From Candidatus Methylomirabilota bacterium (GTDB taxonomy: Bacteria; Methylomirabilota; Methylomirabilia; Methylomirabilales; 2-02-FULL-66-22): a stretch of DNA of 42,093 bases. Below the pieces are notes generated by a model. That model saw nothing but the letters and a program-made list of their open reading frames with translations. It was not told where the DNA came from and made no database searches. Made by a program: the position numbers and the translations under genes. Of the stretch, positions 25,020-32,990 are shown one piece after another (position 1 is the first letter of the stretch; each line of letters begins with the position of its first letter). The stretch covers positions 1 to 42,093 of the forward strand of contig JAPLLC010000013.1 in assembly GCA_026387775.1 (NCBI GenBank). Direction: 5' to 3'.

Positions 25020-26321
25020 ATGGATGACAGTCGACGATTGTCCCGTCGGAGATTTCTCCAGACCGCGGCCGCGTCGGGCGCCATCGCGGCCAGCGACCTT
25101 GCCTGGTGGGAGATGCCCTTCCTCTCGCCGCGCAAGGCCTCTGCTGCCAGCATGGTGCGGTTCCAGTTCAGTGTGCCCGAGCCGCTCCGGATCTCCCTGG
25201 TCGAGTCGCTCATCGAGCGCTTCCACAAGGCGCAGTCGGAGGTCGAAGTCAAGGTTGAGTTCGTGCCGCAGGCCCAGGCGCGGCAGAAGCTGATCACCGC
25301 CATCGCAGCCGGAAACCCGCCGGACCTCAGCATGATGTGGGACAACTGGCTGGGCGAGTTCGACGGGATGGGGGCGTTAGAGGACTTGACCGGTCAGGTC
25401 AAGGGCTGGAAGCACTACGGGGCCACCACGCCCACCGCTTGGCAGACGGTGACGGTCAAGGGGAAGATCGTCTCCTTCCCCTGGGCCCTCACGAACGATG
25501 GCATCTTCGTTCGGACGGACCGGGTGAAGGAATACGGCCTCACGATGCCGAAAGAAGACTGGACCTGGGATGAGTTCCTCACCTTGGCGAAAGGGTTCAC
25601 CAAGCCGGAGAAGAACCAGTACGGCTTCGGGATGCGCGGGGGCGGCACCTGGGCCGTCCTGTACGCCACCGAGTTCATGTACGGCAACGGGGCCCAGGTG
25701 CTGAAGGACGGCAAGGTCGTGATCAACTCGCCGGAGGCGGTCTCTGCCTTCGAGTGGTACATCGATCTCCTGCGAAAGCACAAGGTCACCCCGCCCAGCG
25801 CGCCAACGGACGCCTATCGCCAGATTGTCGAGGGTTTCGGTCGCGGCGTCACAAACATGTACCTCCACAACTCGGGTTCGATCGAAGAGCAGAAGAAGTT
25901 CGTGGGAGAGCCGAACTTCGCCACGCTGCCTATCCCCATCGGCCCCGCCAAGAAGCATGTCTCTTTCTACTTCTCCGAGACGCTCACCATGTTCAAGGCG
26001 GCCAAGAACAAGGAAGGCGCTTGGAAGTTCATGACCTTCCTGATGGACGACGAGCCACACTTCGACTATGCCAAGACTCTCGGGCTTCTCCCCACCCGGC
26101 AGGCCCTCTTGAATCGGCCGCCGTATACCCAAGCCGCGTACGCGGGCTTCGTCAAGTCCTTCCCCTTCTCCATCGTCAGCCCCTACCTGGCGTATCCGGG
26201 GTGGGGCGGCAAGCTGGATTCGGAGGGGGTGCCGATGTTCCAGCAGGCGTTTGTCGGCCAGATCACGCCGAAACAGTGCCTGGACAAGTTTGCCGAGATG
26301 CTGACCAAGAACATGGCGTAG
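25020..26321 (+). CDS. Sugar ABC transporter substrate-binding protein, Tat-type signal
   Basis: ATG 25020 follows AAGGAGGAG and gives 433 residues; the track's 35-residue extension is rejected. The N-terminus MDDSRRLSRRRFLQTAAAS is a twin-arginine signal, implying export of a folded protein. The mature part is a family-1 sugar-binding protein (VRFQFSVPEPLRISLVESLIERFHK, then GNPPDLSMMWDNWLGEF). It differs strongly from the protein at 13810, so it is not a recent copy. A perfect 15-bp hairpin follows the stop. The divergent iolB hints at an inositol-like or uronate-type substrate, which is inference. Confidence 0.92.
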   Translation: MDDSRRLSRRRFLQTAAASGAIAASDLAWWEMPFLSPRKASAASMVRFQFSVPEPLRISLVESLIERFHKAQSEVEVKVEFVPQAQARQKLITAIAAGNPPDLSMMWDNWLGEFDGMGALEDLTGQVKGWKHYGATTPTAWQTVTVKGKIVSFPWALTNDGIFVRTDRVKEYGLTMPKEDWTWDEFLTLAKGFTKPEKNQYGFGMRGGGTWAVLYATEFMYGNGAQVLKDGKVVINSPEAVSAFEWYIDLLRKHKVTPPSAPTDAYRQIVEGFGRGVTNMYLHNSGSIEEQKKFVGEPNFATLPIPIGPAKKHVSFYFSETLTMFKAAKNKEGAWKFMTFLMDDEPHFDYAKTLGLLPTRQALLNRPPYTQAAYAGFVKSFPFSIVSPYLAYPGWGGKLDSEGVPMFQQAFVGQITPKQCLDKFAEMLTKNMA

Positions 26322-26337
26322 AAGCCATTTCTGTCCC

Positions 26338-26371
26338 GCCCCCGGAGATCGGTCCACCGATCTCCGGGGGC
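26338..26371 (+). terminator. GC hairpin between binding-protein and permease genes (system 2)
   Basis: GCCCCCGGAGATCGG (26338-26352) pairs perfectly with CCGATCTCCGGGGGC (26357-26371) across a 4-base loop, 16 bases after the stop. There is no strong T-tract. It likely attenuates or stabilises the upstream mRNA. Confidence 0.7.
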
Positions 26372-26408
26372 ATCTTCCACGCGCAGGCTCACAAGTGAAA
26401 GCTCTCAG

Positions 26409-27344
26409 ATGAACAGGGACGCCGGTGTTGCCGTGTCTGTGCCGCGGTCGTTCTTTTCCCGGGCGATGCGGGAGACGCTCGCCAATTACGCCTACCTCTT
26501 GCCGGCGGCCATCTGTCTGGGGGGCACGGTCCTGTTTCCGATCCTCAAGTCCATCCACATGAGCTTGTTCCACAACGTCCTGTCCCGCCCGCAGGACTAT
26601 CGCTTCATCGGCCTCGGCAATTACCTTCGGCTGGTGCATGATCCGACCTTCTGGCTGACCCTGAAGAACTCGCTGGTCTGGGTGTTCTGCTCTGTCAGCA
26701 TCCAGTTCGTCCTCGGGTTCCTGGGGGCCCTGCTCTTGAATGCCGAGTTCAGGGGGCGGGCCTTTTATCGGACGTTGAACCTGCTCCCCTGGATCATCCC
26801 GGGTGTGGTCGTCGGCCTGGTGTGGGAGTACATCTATCAACCGAACTACGGACCGCTGAACGACATCCTCAAGCGCTTGGGGCTGCTCACCGTCCCCATC
26901 GCGTGGTTGAGCCAGCCAGCCACCGCCATGGCCAGCGTCATCTTCACCAATATCTGGCGGGGGATCCCCTTCTTCAGCATCATGATCCTGGCGGGCCTGC
27001 AGGCGATTCCGGACGAGGTGTACGAGGCCGCCACGGTGGACGGGGCCAGCGTCACCCAGCGGTTCTGGCACATCACGCTTCCCATGCTCCGGCCCATCAT
27101 CGTGGTCGCCACGGCGACCCGCATCATCTGGACGTTCAACTACGCCGATCTGATCTTCGTCATGACCAGCGGCGGACCGGCCAACGCGACGCAGATCACC
27201 TCCAGCTACACGCTGCTCACGGCATACACGGACCTGGATTTCGGCTACGCCGCGACGCTGTCGGTGGTCCTCCTGGTCATCATGCTGGTCTTTACGGCCC
27301 TCTATCTGAAGATCTCGAAGGGCGTGGAGTCGGTGTCGGGATGA
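26409..27344 (+). CDS. Sugar ABC transporter permease 1 (MalF/UgpA type), system 2
   Basis: The 311-residue protein has six predicted membrane segments starting YAYLLPAAICLGGTVLFPIL. Its EAA loop is EVYEAATVDGASVTQRFWHI (about residues 205-225). The stop overlaps the next ATG as ATGA. The ribosome site is poor, so translation may depend on the mRNA end left by the preceding hairpin. It is homologous to the permease at 15319 but diverged. Confidence 0.93.
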   Translation: MNRDAGVAVSVPRSFFSRAMRETLANYAYLLPAAICLGGTVLFPILKSIHMSLFHNVLSRPQDYRFIGLGNYLRLVHDPTFWLTLKNSLVWVFCSVSIQFVLGFLGALLLNAEFRGRAFYRTLNLLPWIIPGVVVGLVWEYIYQPNYGPLNDILKRLGLLTVPIAWLSQPATAMASVIFTNIWRGIPFFSIMILAGLQAIPDEVYEAATVDGASVTQRFWHITLPMLRPIIVVATATRIIWTFNYADLIFVMTSGGPANATQITSSYTLLTAYTDLDFGYAATLSVVLLVIMLVFTALYLKISKGVESVSG

Positions 27345-28201
27345 AAAGGCATCAATCCGGGGATCTGTTCGAGCGCATCCTGGGCGGCCCGATCCTCTGG
27401 GCGGGATTGGCGATCATGACGCTGTTTGCCATGGGACCGTTCCTCTGGGCTTTATCCGCCTCGCTCAAGACCCGAGTGGAGCTCTATGCGACGCCCATCA
27501 CCTACATTCCCGCCCAGGCCACACTCCAGAACTACGTGGAGGCCTGGACCTCGCGTCTCACGCCGTTCAGCGTCTTTTTTGCCAACAGCCTGTGGGTCTC
27601 CTCGGTCACCATGGTCGCCACCATCGTGATCTCCACCTCGGCCGGCTATGCCCTGGCGCGCTTTCGGTTCATCGGCAAGAACACCCTGATGCTGGTCTTC
27701 CTGGCCACGCAGATGTTCCCCGCGGTCCTGCTGATCCCGCCCCTCCTCTCCCAGTGGTACGCGCTGGGCCTGATCGACACCTACCAGGCGCTGATCTACT
27801 CCAACTTCTCCTTCACCGTTCCGTTCACGGTCTGGATGCTGGTCGGCTACTTCGAGAGCATCCCGCGCGAACTGGAGGAGAGCGCCATGATCGACGGCTC
27901 CAGCCGGTTCGGCGCCATGCTCAAGATCATCGTGCCCCTGGCGGCGCCGGGGATCGCCGCCACCGCCATCTTTGCCTTCGTCTCCTCCTGGAGCGAGCTG
28001 CTCTTTGCCACCACGTTCACCAGCAGCACCGAGATGCGGACGCTCTCGGCCGGGCTCCTCTACATGGCCGGCCAGTATGAGGTCCAGTGGGGCCAACTGT
28101 CCGCCGGCGTGATGATCAGCACCGTCCCGGTGGCCATCCTTTTCACCTTCCTCCAGAAGCATCTCATCAAAGGCCTGACCGCCGGGGCGATGAAGGGCTG
28201 A
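27341..28201 (+). CDS. Sugar ABC transporter permease 2 (MalG/UgpE type), system 2
   Basis: The start is the ATG overlapping the previous stop (27341), giving 286 residues; the track's 459-residue frame is mostly shadow. It opens MKRHQSGDLFERILGG, with six membrane segments, EAA loop ELEESAMIDGSSRFGAMLKI, and the MalG-type end LQKHLIKGLTAGAMKG. It forms the channel with permease 1. No ATPase gene follows; the next gene is a cupin 44 bases on. Confidence 0.93.
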   Translation: MKRHQSGDLFERILGGPILWAGLAIMTLFAMGPFLWALSASLKTRVELYATPITYIPAQATLQNYVEAWTSRLTPFSVFFANSLWVSSVTMVATIVISTSAGYALARFRFIGKNTLMLVFLATQMFPAVLLIPPLLSQWYALGLIDTYQALIYSNFSFTVPFTVWMLVGYFESIPRELEESAMIDGSSRFGAMLKIIVPLAAPGIAATAIFAFVSSWSELLFATTFTSSTEMRTLSAGLLYMAGQYEVQWGQLSAGVMISTVPVAILFTFLQKHLIKGLTAGAMKG

Positions 28202-28245
28202 ATGCTTCGCCGGTCCTGCAAGCTCGCAATCAGGGGTGCGTCCGA

Positions 28246-28743
28246 ATGAAGGTGATAACCTCCGTCTTGATCGATGAGTTGATCGCTCGGGCCGCCGCGA
28301 GCGACAGGAGGCGCACCAATCACAATGTCCACGAATCACCGTCCGATCCGATCCAGCGGATGTTTGTGGCGGCGATGCGGGATTCGTATTTCCGGCCGCA
28401 TCGCCATGCGGCGAAATGGGAGTTCGCGGTGGTGATTCGCGGACGGTTCGACGTGCTCCTGTTCGATGACACCGGTTGTGTCACGAGAAGGATTTCCGTC
28501 GGCCCCGCTGCGGAGGCCGTCGGTTTCGAGATTCCACCCGATACGTGGCATTCCTGGATCCCACTGGCCGACGGCTCGGTGTTCGTGGAGGTCAAGCAGG
28601 GGCCGTACGACACTCGAACTGCGGCGGACTTCGCGGTGTGGGCGCCGGCTGAAGGCGCGTCGGATGTCGGCCGGTACGTCGAGAGGTTGAGGAATACAAA
28701 AGTGGGAGACCGCGCGACCCAGCCGCCGCCGACACACCGATAG
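28246..28743 (+). CDS. WbuC-type cupin metalloprotein
   Basis: ATG 28246 gives 165 residues; the upstream site is weak (AGGGGTG). The family signature is strong: an N-terminal LIARAAASDRRRTNHNVHE region, then DSYFRPHRHAAKWEFAVVIRG and FEIPPDTWHSW, followed by the near-invariant VEVKQGPYD. WbuC-like proteins are single-domain metal cupins, often linked to polysaccharide clusters, with no firmly established reaction. Here it is the last gene after sugar ABC system 2, so it may act on the imported sugar. Confidence 0.85.
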   Translation: MKVITSVLIDELIARAAASDRRRTNHNVHESPSDPIQRMFVAAMRDSYFRPHRHAAKWEFAVVIRGRFDVLLFDDTGCVTRRISVGPAAEAVGFEIPPDTWHSWIPLADGSVFVEVKQGPYDTRTAADFAVWAPAEGASDVGRYVERLRNTKVGDRATQPPPTHR

Positions 28744-28836
28744 ACACGCCAATCGCCCCCCCCAGACCGCCCATCCGTGTGATCCACTTGGCCTCACGCC
28801 GGAGATTCCTGCGGTTCCACGGCATGCGAATTCGGG

Positions 28837-28865
28837 TTGACACGGATGCCGGGCCAGAATAGGCT
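28837..28865 (+). promoter_or_regulatory. Candidate promoter for the peptide-type ABC operon
   Basis: TTGACA (28837-28842) is followed after 17 bases by TAGGCT (28860-28865). The -10 match is weak. It lies about 110 bases upstream of the binding-protein start at 28977. Confidence 0.4.
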
Positions 28866-28976
28866 TCCTGCCCAACCATCATTCACAACCGAAAATGACA
28901 GGGTGCCGGGGACAGCCGTCCCGGCGAGCGTACTGGGCCGATGTATTCCGACTGAGAGCGGAAAAGGAGGTCTCGC

Positions 28977-30542
28977 ATGTTCAAGCGACCCCTCATCTGT
29001 GGGGCCCTGTGTCTGGCGGTAGGACTGCTGTGGGTCGGTGTCGGCTGGGCGGGGGAAAGGCCGACCACCGGGGGGACCTTGCGGTACGCCATGATCGATA
29101 CCCCACCCACGCTTGATCAGCACATCGTGACGGCCACCCTCGGTACCACGATCAGTCAACATTTCTTCGAAACCCTGTTCACCTTCACCGAAGCCTACGA
29201 ACCCGTGCCCTTCCTGGCCAAGAGCGCGGACGTCCGAGACGGTGGCAAACTGATCCTGATTCAGCTCCGCCAGGGAGTCCTCTTTCACAACGGCAAGGAG
29301 ATGACCTCCGCGGATGTCGTCGCCTCCCTGAATCGGTGGGGCAAGAGCGGCGCGCGCGGGCCGGTCCTGTTCGCCAAGGTTGAGAAGGTGGAGGCGGATG
29401 GCAAGTATGGGGTCAAGCTTTTCTTCAAGGAGCCGTTTGCGCCGTGGGCAACGCTACTGGCCTACGCCAATGGTGGGCCGGTGATCTATCCGAAGGAAGT
29501 CGTGGAAACCGCCACCAAGGAGCCGATCCCGCCGAAGAACTACATCGGGACAGGCCCCTATCGCTTCGTCGAATGGAAGGCGGGCCACGAGATCATCCTC
29601 GAGCGGTTCGACAAGTACGTCAAGCGGACCGAGAAGAGCGACGGCTACGCCGGAGAGAGGCTCGCCTACTTCGACAAAATCGTTTTCACCCCTGTGCCGG
29701 ATCCGGGCACGCGGGTGAACGGGGTCAAAGCCGGCGAGTACGACTACGCAGAAAACATTCCCGGCGATCTGTTCGAGGGCCTCGAGAAGGACGCCACGGT
29801 CCGGACCATGATTCGAAAAGCAGCCCAGTTTGGCGAGGTCTTTTTCAATCAGAAAGAGGGGATGATGACCAACCCCAAGCTCCGACACGCCATCCTGGCC
29901 GCCCTGAACATGGAGCCCGTGATGCGCGCGGCCGTCGGCCCCGAAAAGCTGTGGGCCATGAATGGAGCTCTGATGCCCCCCGGGACCAAGCTATATACCA
30001 AGACGGCTGTGGAAGGATACAGCCAGAACAATCCCGAGAAGGCCAAGGCGATGGCGAAGGAGGCCGGGTACAAGGGGGAGACCATTCGCTATATGGTCAC
30101 GACCTCGTATACCGACCATTACAATGCCAGCGTCGTGATCGCGAAGCAGTTGAAAGATGCCGGGTTCACTGTGGACCTGCAGATCTACGACTGGGCCACG
30201 CTGGTGTCGCGGCGGCCCCAACCCAGCCTGTGGGACCTCTATTACACCACGCATGGATTCGTGCCGGACCCGATCTTGTACACCTTTATGAGTCCGGCCT
30301 ACCCGGGCTGGTGGGACACGCCGCGGAAGCGGGAGTACACCGCGGAATTCACCGCCAAGCTGGATCCAGCCAAGCGGATGGAAGCCCTGGAGAAACTCCA
30401 GACGCTCTTTTACCAAGACGTGCCGCTGGCGAGAACGGGGGACATGTTCACCTATGACATCTACAATCCGAAGCTCCAAGGGATCGCCAGCTCCACACTC
30501 CTGAACTTCAACCGCTTCTGGAGCGTCTGGGCAAAGAAATAG
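28977..30542 (+). CDS. Peptide/nickel-type (SBP_bac_5) ABC substrate-binding protein
   Basis: The 521-residue protein starts behind AAAAGGAGG. It has a Sec signal peptide (MFKRPLICGALCLAVGLLWV, cleavage near GWAG) and no lipobox. SBP_bac_5 features are clear: GGTLRYAMIDTPPTLDQHIV, LRQGVLFHNGKEMTSADVV and IGTGPYRFVEWKAG. This class binds oligopeptides, opines, glutathione, nickel chelates or some sugars. The neighbouring D-aminoacylase-like gene suggests modified amino acids or D-containing peptides. A 15-bp hairpin follows the stop. Confidence 0.94.
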   Translation: MFKRPLICGALCLAVGLLWVGVGWAGERPTTGGTLRYAMIDTPPTLDQHIVTATLGTTISQHFFETLFTFTEAYEPVPFLAKSADVRDGGKLILIQLRQGVLFHNGKEMTSADVVASLNRWGKSGARGPVLFAKVEKVEADGKYGVKLFFKEPFAPWATLLAYANGGPVIYPKEVVETATKEPIPPKNYIGTGPYRFVEWKAGHEIILERFDKYVKRTEKSDGYAGERLAYFDKIVFTPVPDPGTRVNGVKAGEYDYAENIPGDLFEGLEKDATVRTMIRKAAQFGEVFFNQKEGMMTNPKLRHAILAALNMEPVMRAAVGPEKLWAMNGALMPPGTKLYTKTAVEGYSQNNPEKAKAMAKEAGYKGETIRYMVTTSYTDHYNASVVIAKQLKDAGFTVDLQIYDWATLVSRRPQPSLWDLYYTTHGFVPDPILYTFMSPAYPGWWDTPRKREYTAEFTAKLDPAKRMEALEKLQTLFYQDVPLARTGDMFTYDIYNPKLQGIASSTLLNFNRFWSVWAKK

Positions 30543-30557
30543 GTCCGGTCCCGCCTG

Positions 30558-30595
30558 GGGCACGCCCGGCAGCCGCATGCCTGCCGGGCGTGCCC
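30558..30595 (+). terminator. GC hairpin between binding-protein and permease genes (system 3)
   Basis: GGGCACGCCCGGCAG (30558-30572) pairs perfectly with CTGCCGGGCGTGCCC (30581-30595) across an 8-base loop, 15 bases after the stop codon. It is not followed by a T-tract, so read-through into the permeases is expected. Confidence 0.7.
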
Positions 30596-30693
30596 GTGTG
30601 GCCGGATGCCCTGCTCCCCCTTTCCCGCGTTCTCCCGCCAAGCCCGTGGGTGCCATCGGATCCGGCTGGCGCAGCGTGAACGAGGTCGTTCCT

Positions 30694-31641
30694 ATGCTGA
30701 TCTTCCTGGGTAAGCGCTTGCTCAGCATGATTCCCACCTTCGTCCTGGCGTCGGTGCTGGTCTTCTCCTTCATGCACATGATGCCGGGCGATCCCGCGGC
30801 GGTGATGCTCGGCGACAGCGCCACCCCCGACCAGGTGCAGGCGCTCCGGGAGACGATGGGGTTCGACCAGCCCATCTACACGCAGTTCACGCGGTGGTTC
30901 ACGGGCATCCTGCGGGGCGACTTCGGCAACTCGATCTTCTTCCACAAGCCCGTCCTGCGAATCATCCTGGATCGTGCCGAGACCAGCCTGTTCATCGCCA
31001 CGCTCTCCATGGCGCTGATCGTCGTCGTCGGGATCCCCATCGGGATGGTCTCCGCCGTCCGGTACAACAGCCTCACCGATCAGACGTTCTCCGGCGGCGC
31101 CATGCTTGCGGCCTCCATGCCCACCTTCTGGCTGGGCTTGAATCTCATGCTGCTCTTCTCCGTCATGCTGGGCTGGCTCCCCAGTTCGGGCTTCCCCTCG
31201 GTCCTGGAGAGCGGCAACCTCGGCAACCTCAAGTACTTGGTCCTCCCCTGCGTGACGCTGGCGGCCCCCAACTCCGCCCTGATCATCCGCCTGACCCGCG
31301 CCAGCATGCTGGACGTGCTCAAGGAGGGCTACGTGACGACCGCCCGCTCCAAAGGACTCTCGGAATTCGCGGTGACGCTCAAGCACGTCTTCCGGAACTC
31401 CCTCATCACCATCATCTCGGTGGTCGGGTTCACCTTCGTGGGGTTGGCATCCGGGACGGTCGTCACCGAGACGGTCTTCTCCCTTCCGGGGATCGGCCGG
31501 CTGGTCGTCGAGTCGGTCTTGCGGCGTGATTACCCGGTGATCCAGGGGGTCATCCTGATCATCGCGGTTGCGTACATGGTCGTCAACTTGCTGATCGACT
31601 GCTGCTACACGTTCCTCGATCCCCGGATCCGGGTCGGCTGA
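30694..31641 (+). CDS. Peptide-type ABC permease (DppB/OppB family)
   Basis: The start is at MLIFLGKRLLSMIPTFVLAS (ATG 30694, weak GAGGT upstream), giving 315 residues; the track's 39-residue extension spans the hairpin and is rejected. DppB signatures include MPGDPAAVMLGD near residue 35, LRETMGFDQPIYTQF, and the C-terminal LPGIGRLVVESVLRRDYPVIQG. The ATPase-docking EAA-like loop YVTTARSKGLSEFAVTLKHV lies near residue 215. It is followed 16 bases later by the DppC-type subunit. Confidence 0.95.
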   Translation: MLIFLGKRLLSMIPTFVLASVLVFSFMHMMPGDPAAVMLGDSATPDQVQALRETMGFDQPIYTQFTRWFTGILRGDFGNSIFFHKPVLRIILDRAETSLFIATLSMALIVVVGIPIGMVSAVRYNSLTDQTFSGGAMLAASMPTFWLGLNLMLLFSVMLGWLPSSGFPSVLESGNLGNLKYLVLPCVTLAAPNSALIIRLTRASMLDVLKEGYVTTARSKGLSEFAVTLKHVFRNSLITIISVVGFTFVGLASGTVVTETVFSLPGIGRLVVESVLRRDYPVIQGVILIIAVAYMVVNLLIDCCYTFLDPRIRVG

Positions 31642-31657
31642 GAGAGGACACGCGACG

Positions 31658-32506
31658 ATGCGGAAGTTTCTTCAGGTATTGGTGAGGCGAAAGGTCGCGC
31701 TGGCCGGGGCCGGCGTCCTCATCCTCATCCTCGTGCTGGCCATCTTCGCGCCGCTGATCGCCCCGTACGATCCGATGGCGTTGAACCCCGTGGATCGCCT
31801 GCAAACCTCGAGCGCCCGCCATTGGTTCGGCACCGATCATTTCGGCAGGGACATCTTCACCCGCATCGTGTACGGCGCCCGCCTGACGCTCATCAGCGGA
31901 TCGGGGGTCGTCCTGTTTTCGATCTCCCTCGGCATCCTGATTGGTTTGCTGTCGGGATACTACCCGCCGTTCAGTCTGGTGGCCATGCGGCTGGTCGACG
32001 TGGTGATGTCGTTTCCTCCCCTGCTGCTGGCATTGGCGCTACTCGCCATCTTCGGCCCGGGGCTCCTGAACGTCATTCTCGCCGTGGGCGTGACCTATCT
32101 GACCCGCACGGCGCGGATCATCTTCGGCCTCACCTTGAAGATCAAGGAGGAGGCCTTCATCGAATCCGTGCGCTCCCTGGGCGCCGACAATCCGCGCATC
32201 ATCGCACGCCACATCCTCCCCAACCTGGTCTCGCCCCTCATCGTGCAGGCCACCTTCACCTTCGCCTTCTCGCTCCTGCAGATGGCGTCCCTGGACTTTC
32301 TGGGAGTGGGGGTGCCGCCCCAGGTGCCGAGCTGGGGGAACATGGTCAGCGAGGGAAGGCTTTACATCACCCGCGCGCCCGGCGTCCTGCTCTTCCCCGG
32401 GATCTTCATCGTCCTCACGGTCCTGGCATTCAATCTGGTCGGGGACGTGCTGCGGGACAACCTGGATCCGCGGTTTCGCGATCAAATCTCCGGGGCAAGG
32501 CAGTAA
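31658..32506 (+). CDS. Peptide-type ABC permease (DppC/OppC family)
   Basis: The 282-residue protein has the usual DppC start (VRRKVALAGAGVLILILVLA), the family motif HWFGTDHFGRDIFTRIVYGAR near residue 55, and the loop EAFIESVRSLGADNPRIIARHILPN. It pairs with the DppB-type subunit. The expected DppD and DppF ATPase genes are missing; a foldback element begins 28 bases after the stop codon. Confidence 0.95.
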   Translation: MRKFLQVLVRRKVALAGAGVLILILVLAIFAPLIAPYDPMALNPVDRLQTSSARHWFGTDHFGRDIFTRIVYGARLTLISGSGVVLFSISLGILIGLLSGYYPPFSLVAMRLVDVVMSFPPLLLALALLAIFGPGLLNVILAVGVTYLTRTARIIFGLTLKIKEEAFIESVRSLGADNPRIIARHILPNLVSPLIVQATFTFAFSLLQMASLDFLGVGVPPQVPSWGNMVSEGRLYITRAPGVLLFPGIFIVLTVLAFNLVGDVLRDNLDPRFRDQISGARQ

Positions 32507-32990
32507 GGGGCCATCATAAAATAAACGTAACTGCTCAGGTGGTTAGGGTTCAGGGTTCAGGGAAGAGGGCAATGAACATGGTCCGCGGCCTGAACCCTGG
32601 TGGCTCAGCGCAGAGAGAGGGAATCGTCTCGGCGGTTGGAAGACGTGGGCGTGTACCCAATTGAGGGCGTCACTCGCAGCCGCGGAGAGGCCGCGGAGAC
32701 CGTGCACCATCTGTTCATGCCCCTGACGGGCGATGAGCCCCAAAACACCTACGCGGAATCTCGTGATCGCTATCCGGAGTGTCTCCGGATGCGTAATGGG
32801 ATGGACCGTACACTGGAGACGCAGTCGTTAGCGCCTGATCGCCGCTGGCCCCAATCGTTCGTGCGGGAGGATGCCGAGGACTCTGGTGCCAGCCCTCGTG
32901 GATTTCCTAAACCCTGAACCCCGAACCCTGAACCCCGAACCCTGAGACCTGAGTAGTCACCAATACACGTCATGTAGAGGGGCGCCGGCC
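32507..32990. other. Intergenic region holding a foldback heptamer element
   Basis: This 484-base gap contains the element at 32534-32953. The frame at 32600-32917 (105 residues) and the minus-strand frames have no recognisable domain or ribosome site and fall inside the repeat-bounded segment, so no gene is called. Confidence 0.5.
32534..32953. repeat. Foldback element with inverted heptamer arrays
   Basis: The right end (32912-32953) has six consecutive 7-mers: CCCTGAA, CCCCGAA, CCCTGAA, CCCCGAA, CCCTGAG, ACCTGAG. The left end (32534-32562) carries the complement: CTCAGGT, then TTAGGG and two TTCAGGG units. The two ends bound about 350 bases of noncoding DNA. No target duplication was seen. 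Resembles cyanobacterial STRR heptamer arrays in form only. Confidence 0.65.

Noticed and set aside
23813-25345. 510-residue minus-strand frame overlapping iolB
   Set aside because: It is out of frame with iolB, whose cupin motifs are clear in the other frame.
25377-27071. 564-residue minus-strand frame opposite the sugar ABC genes
   Set aside because: It spans two real genes and their hairpin on the other strand; composition is shadow-like.
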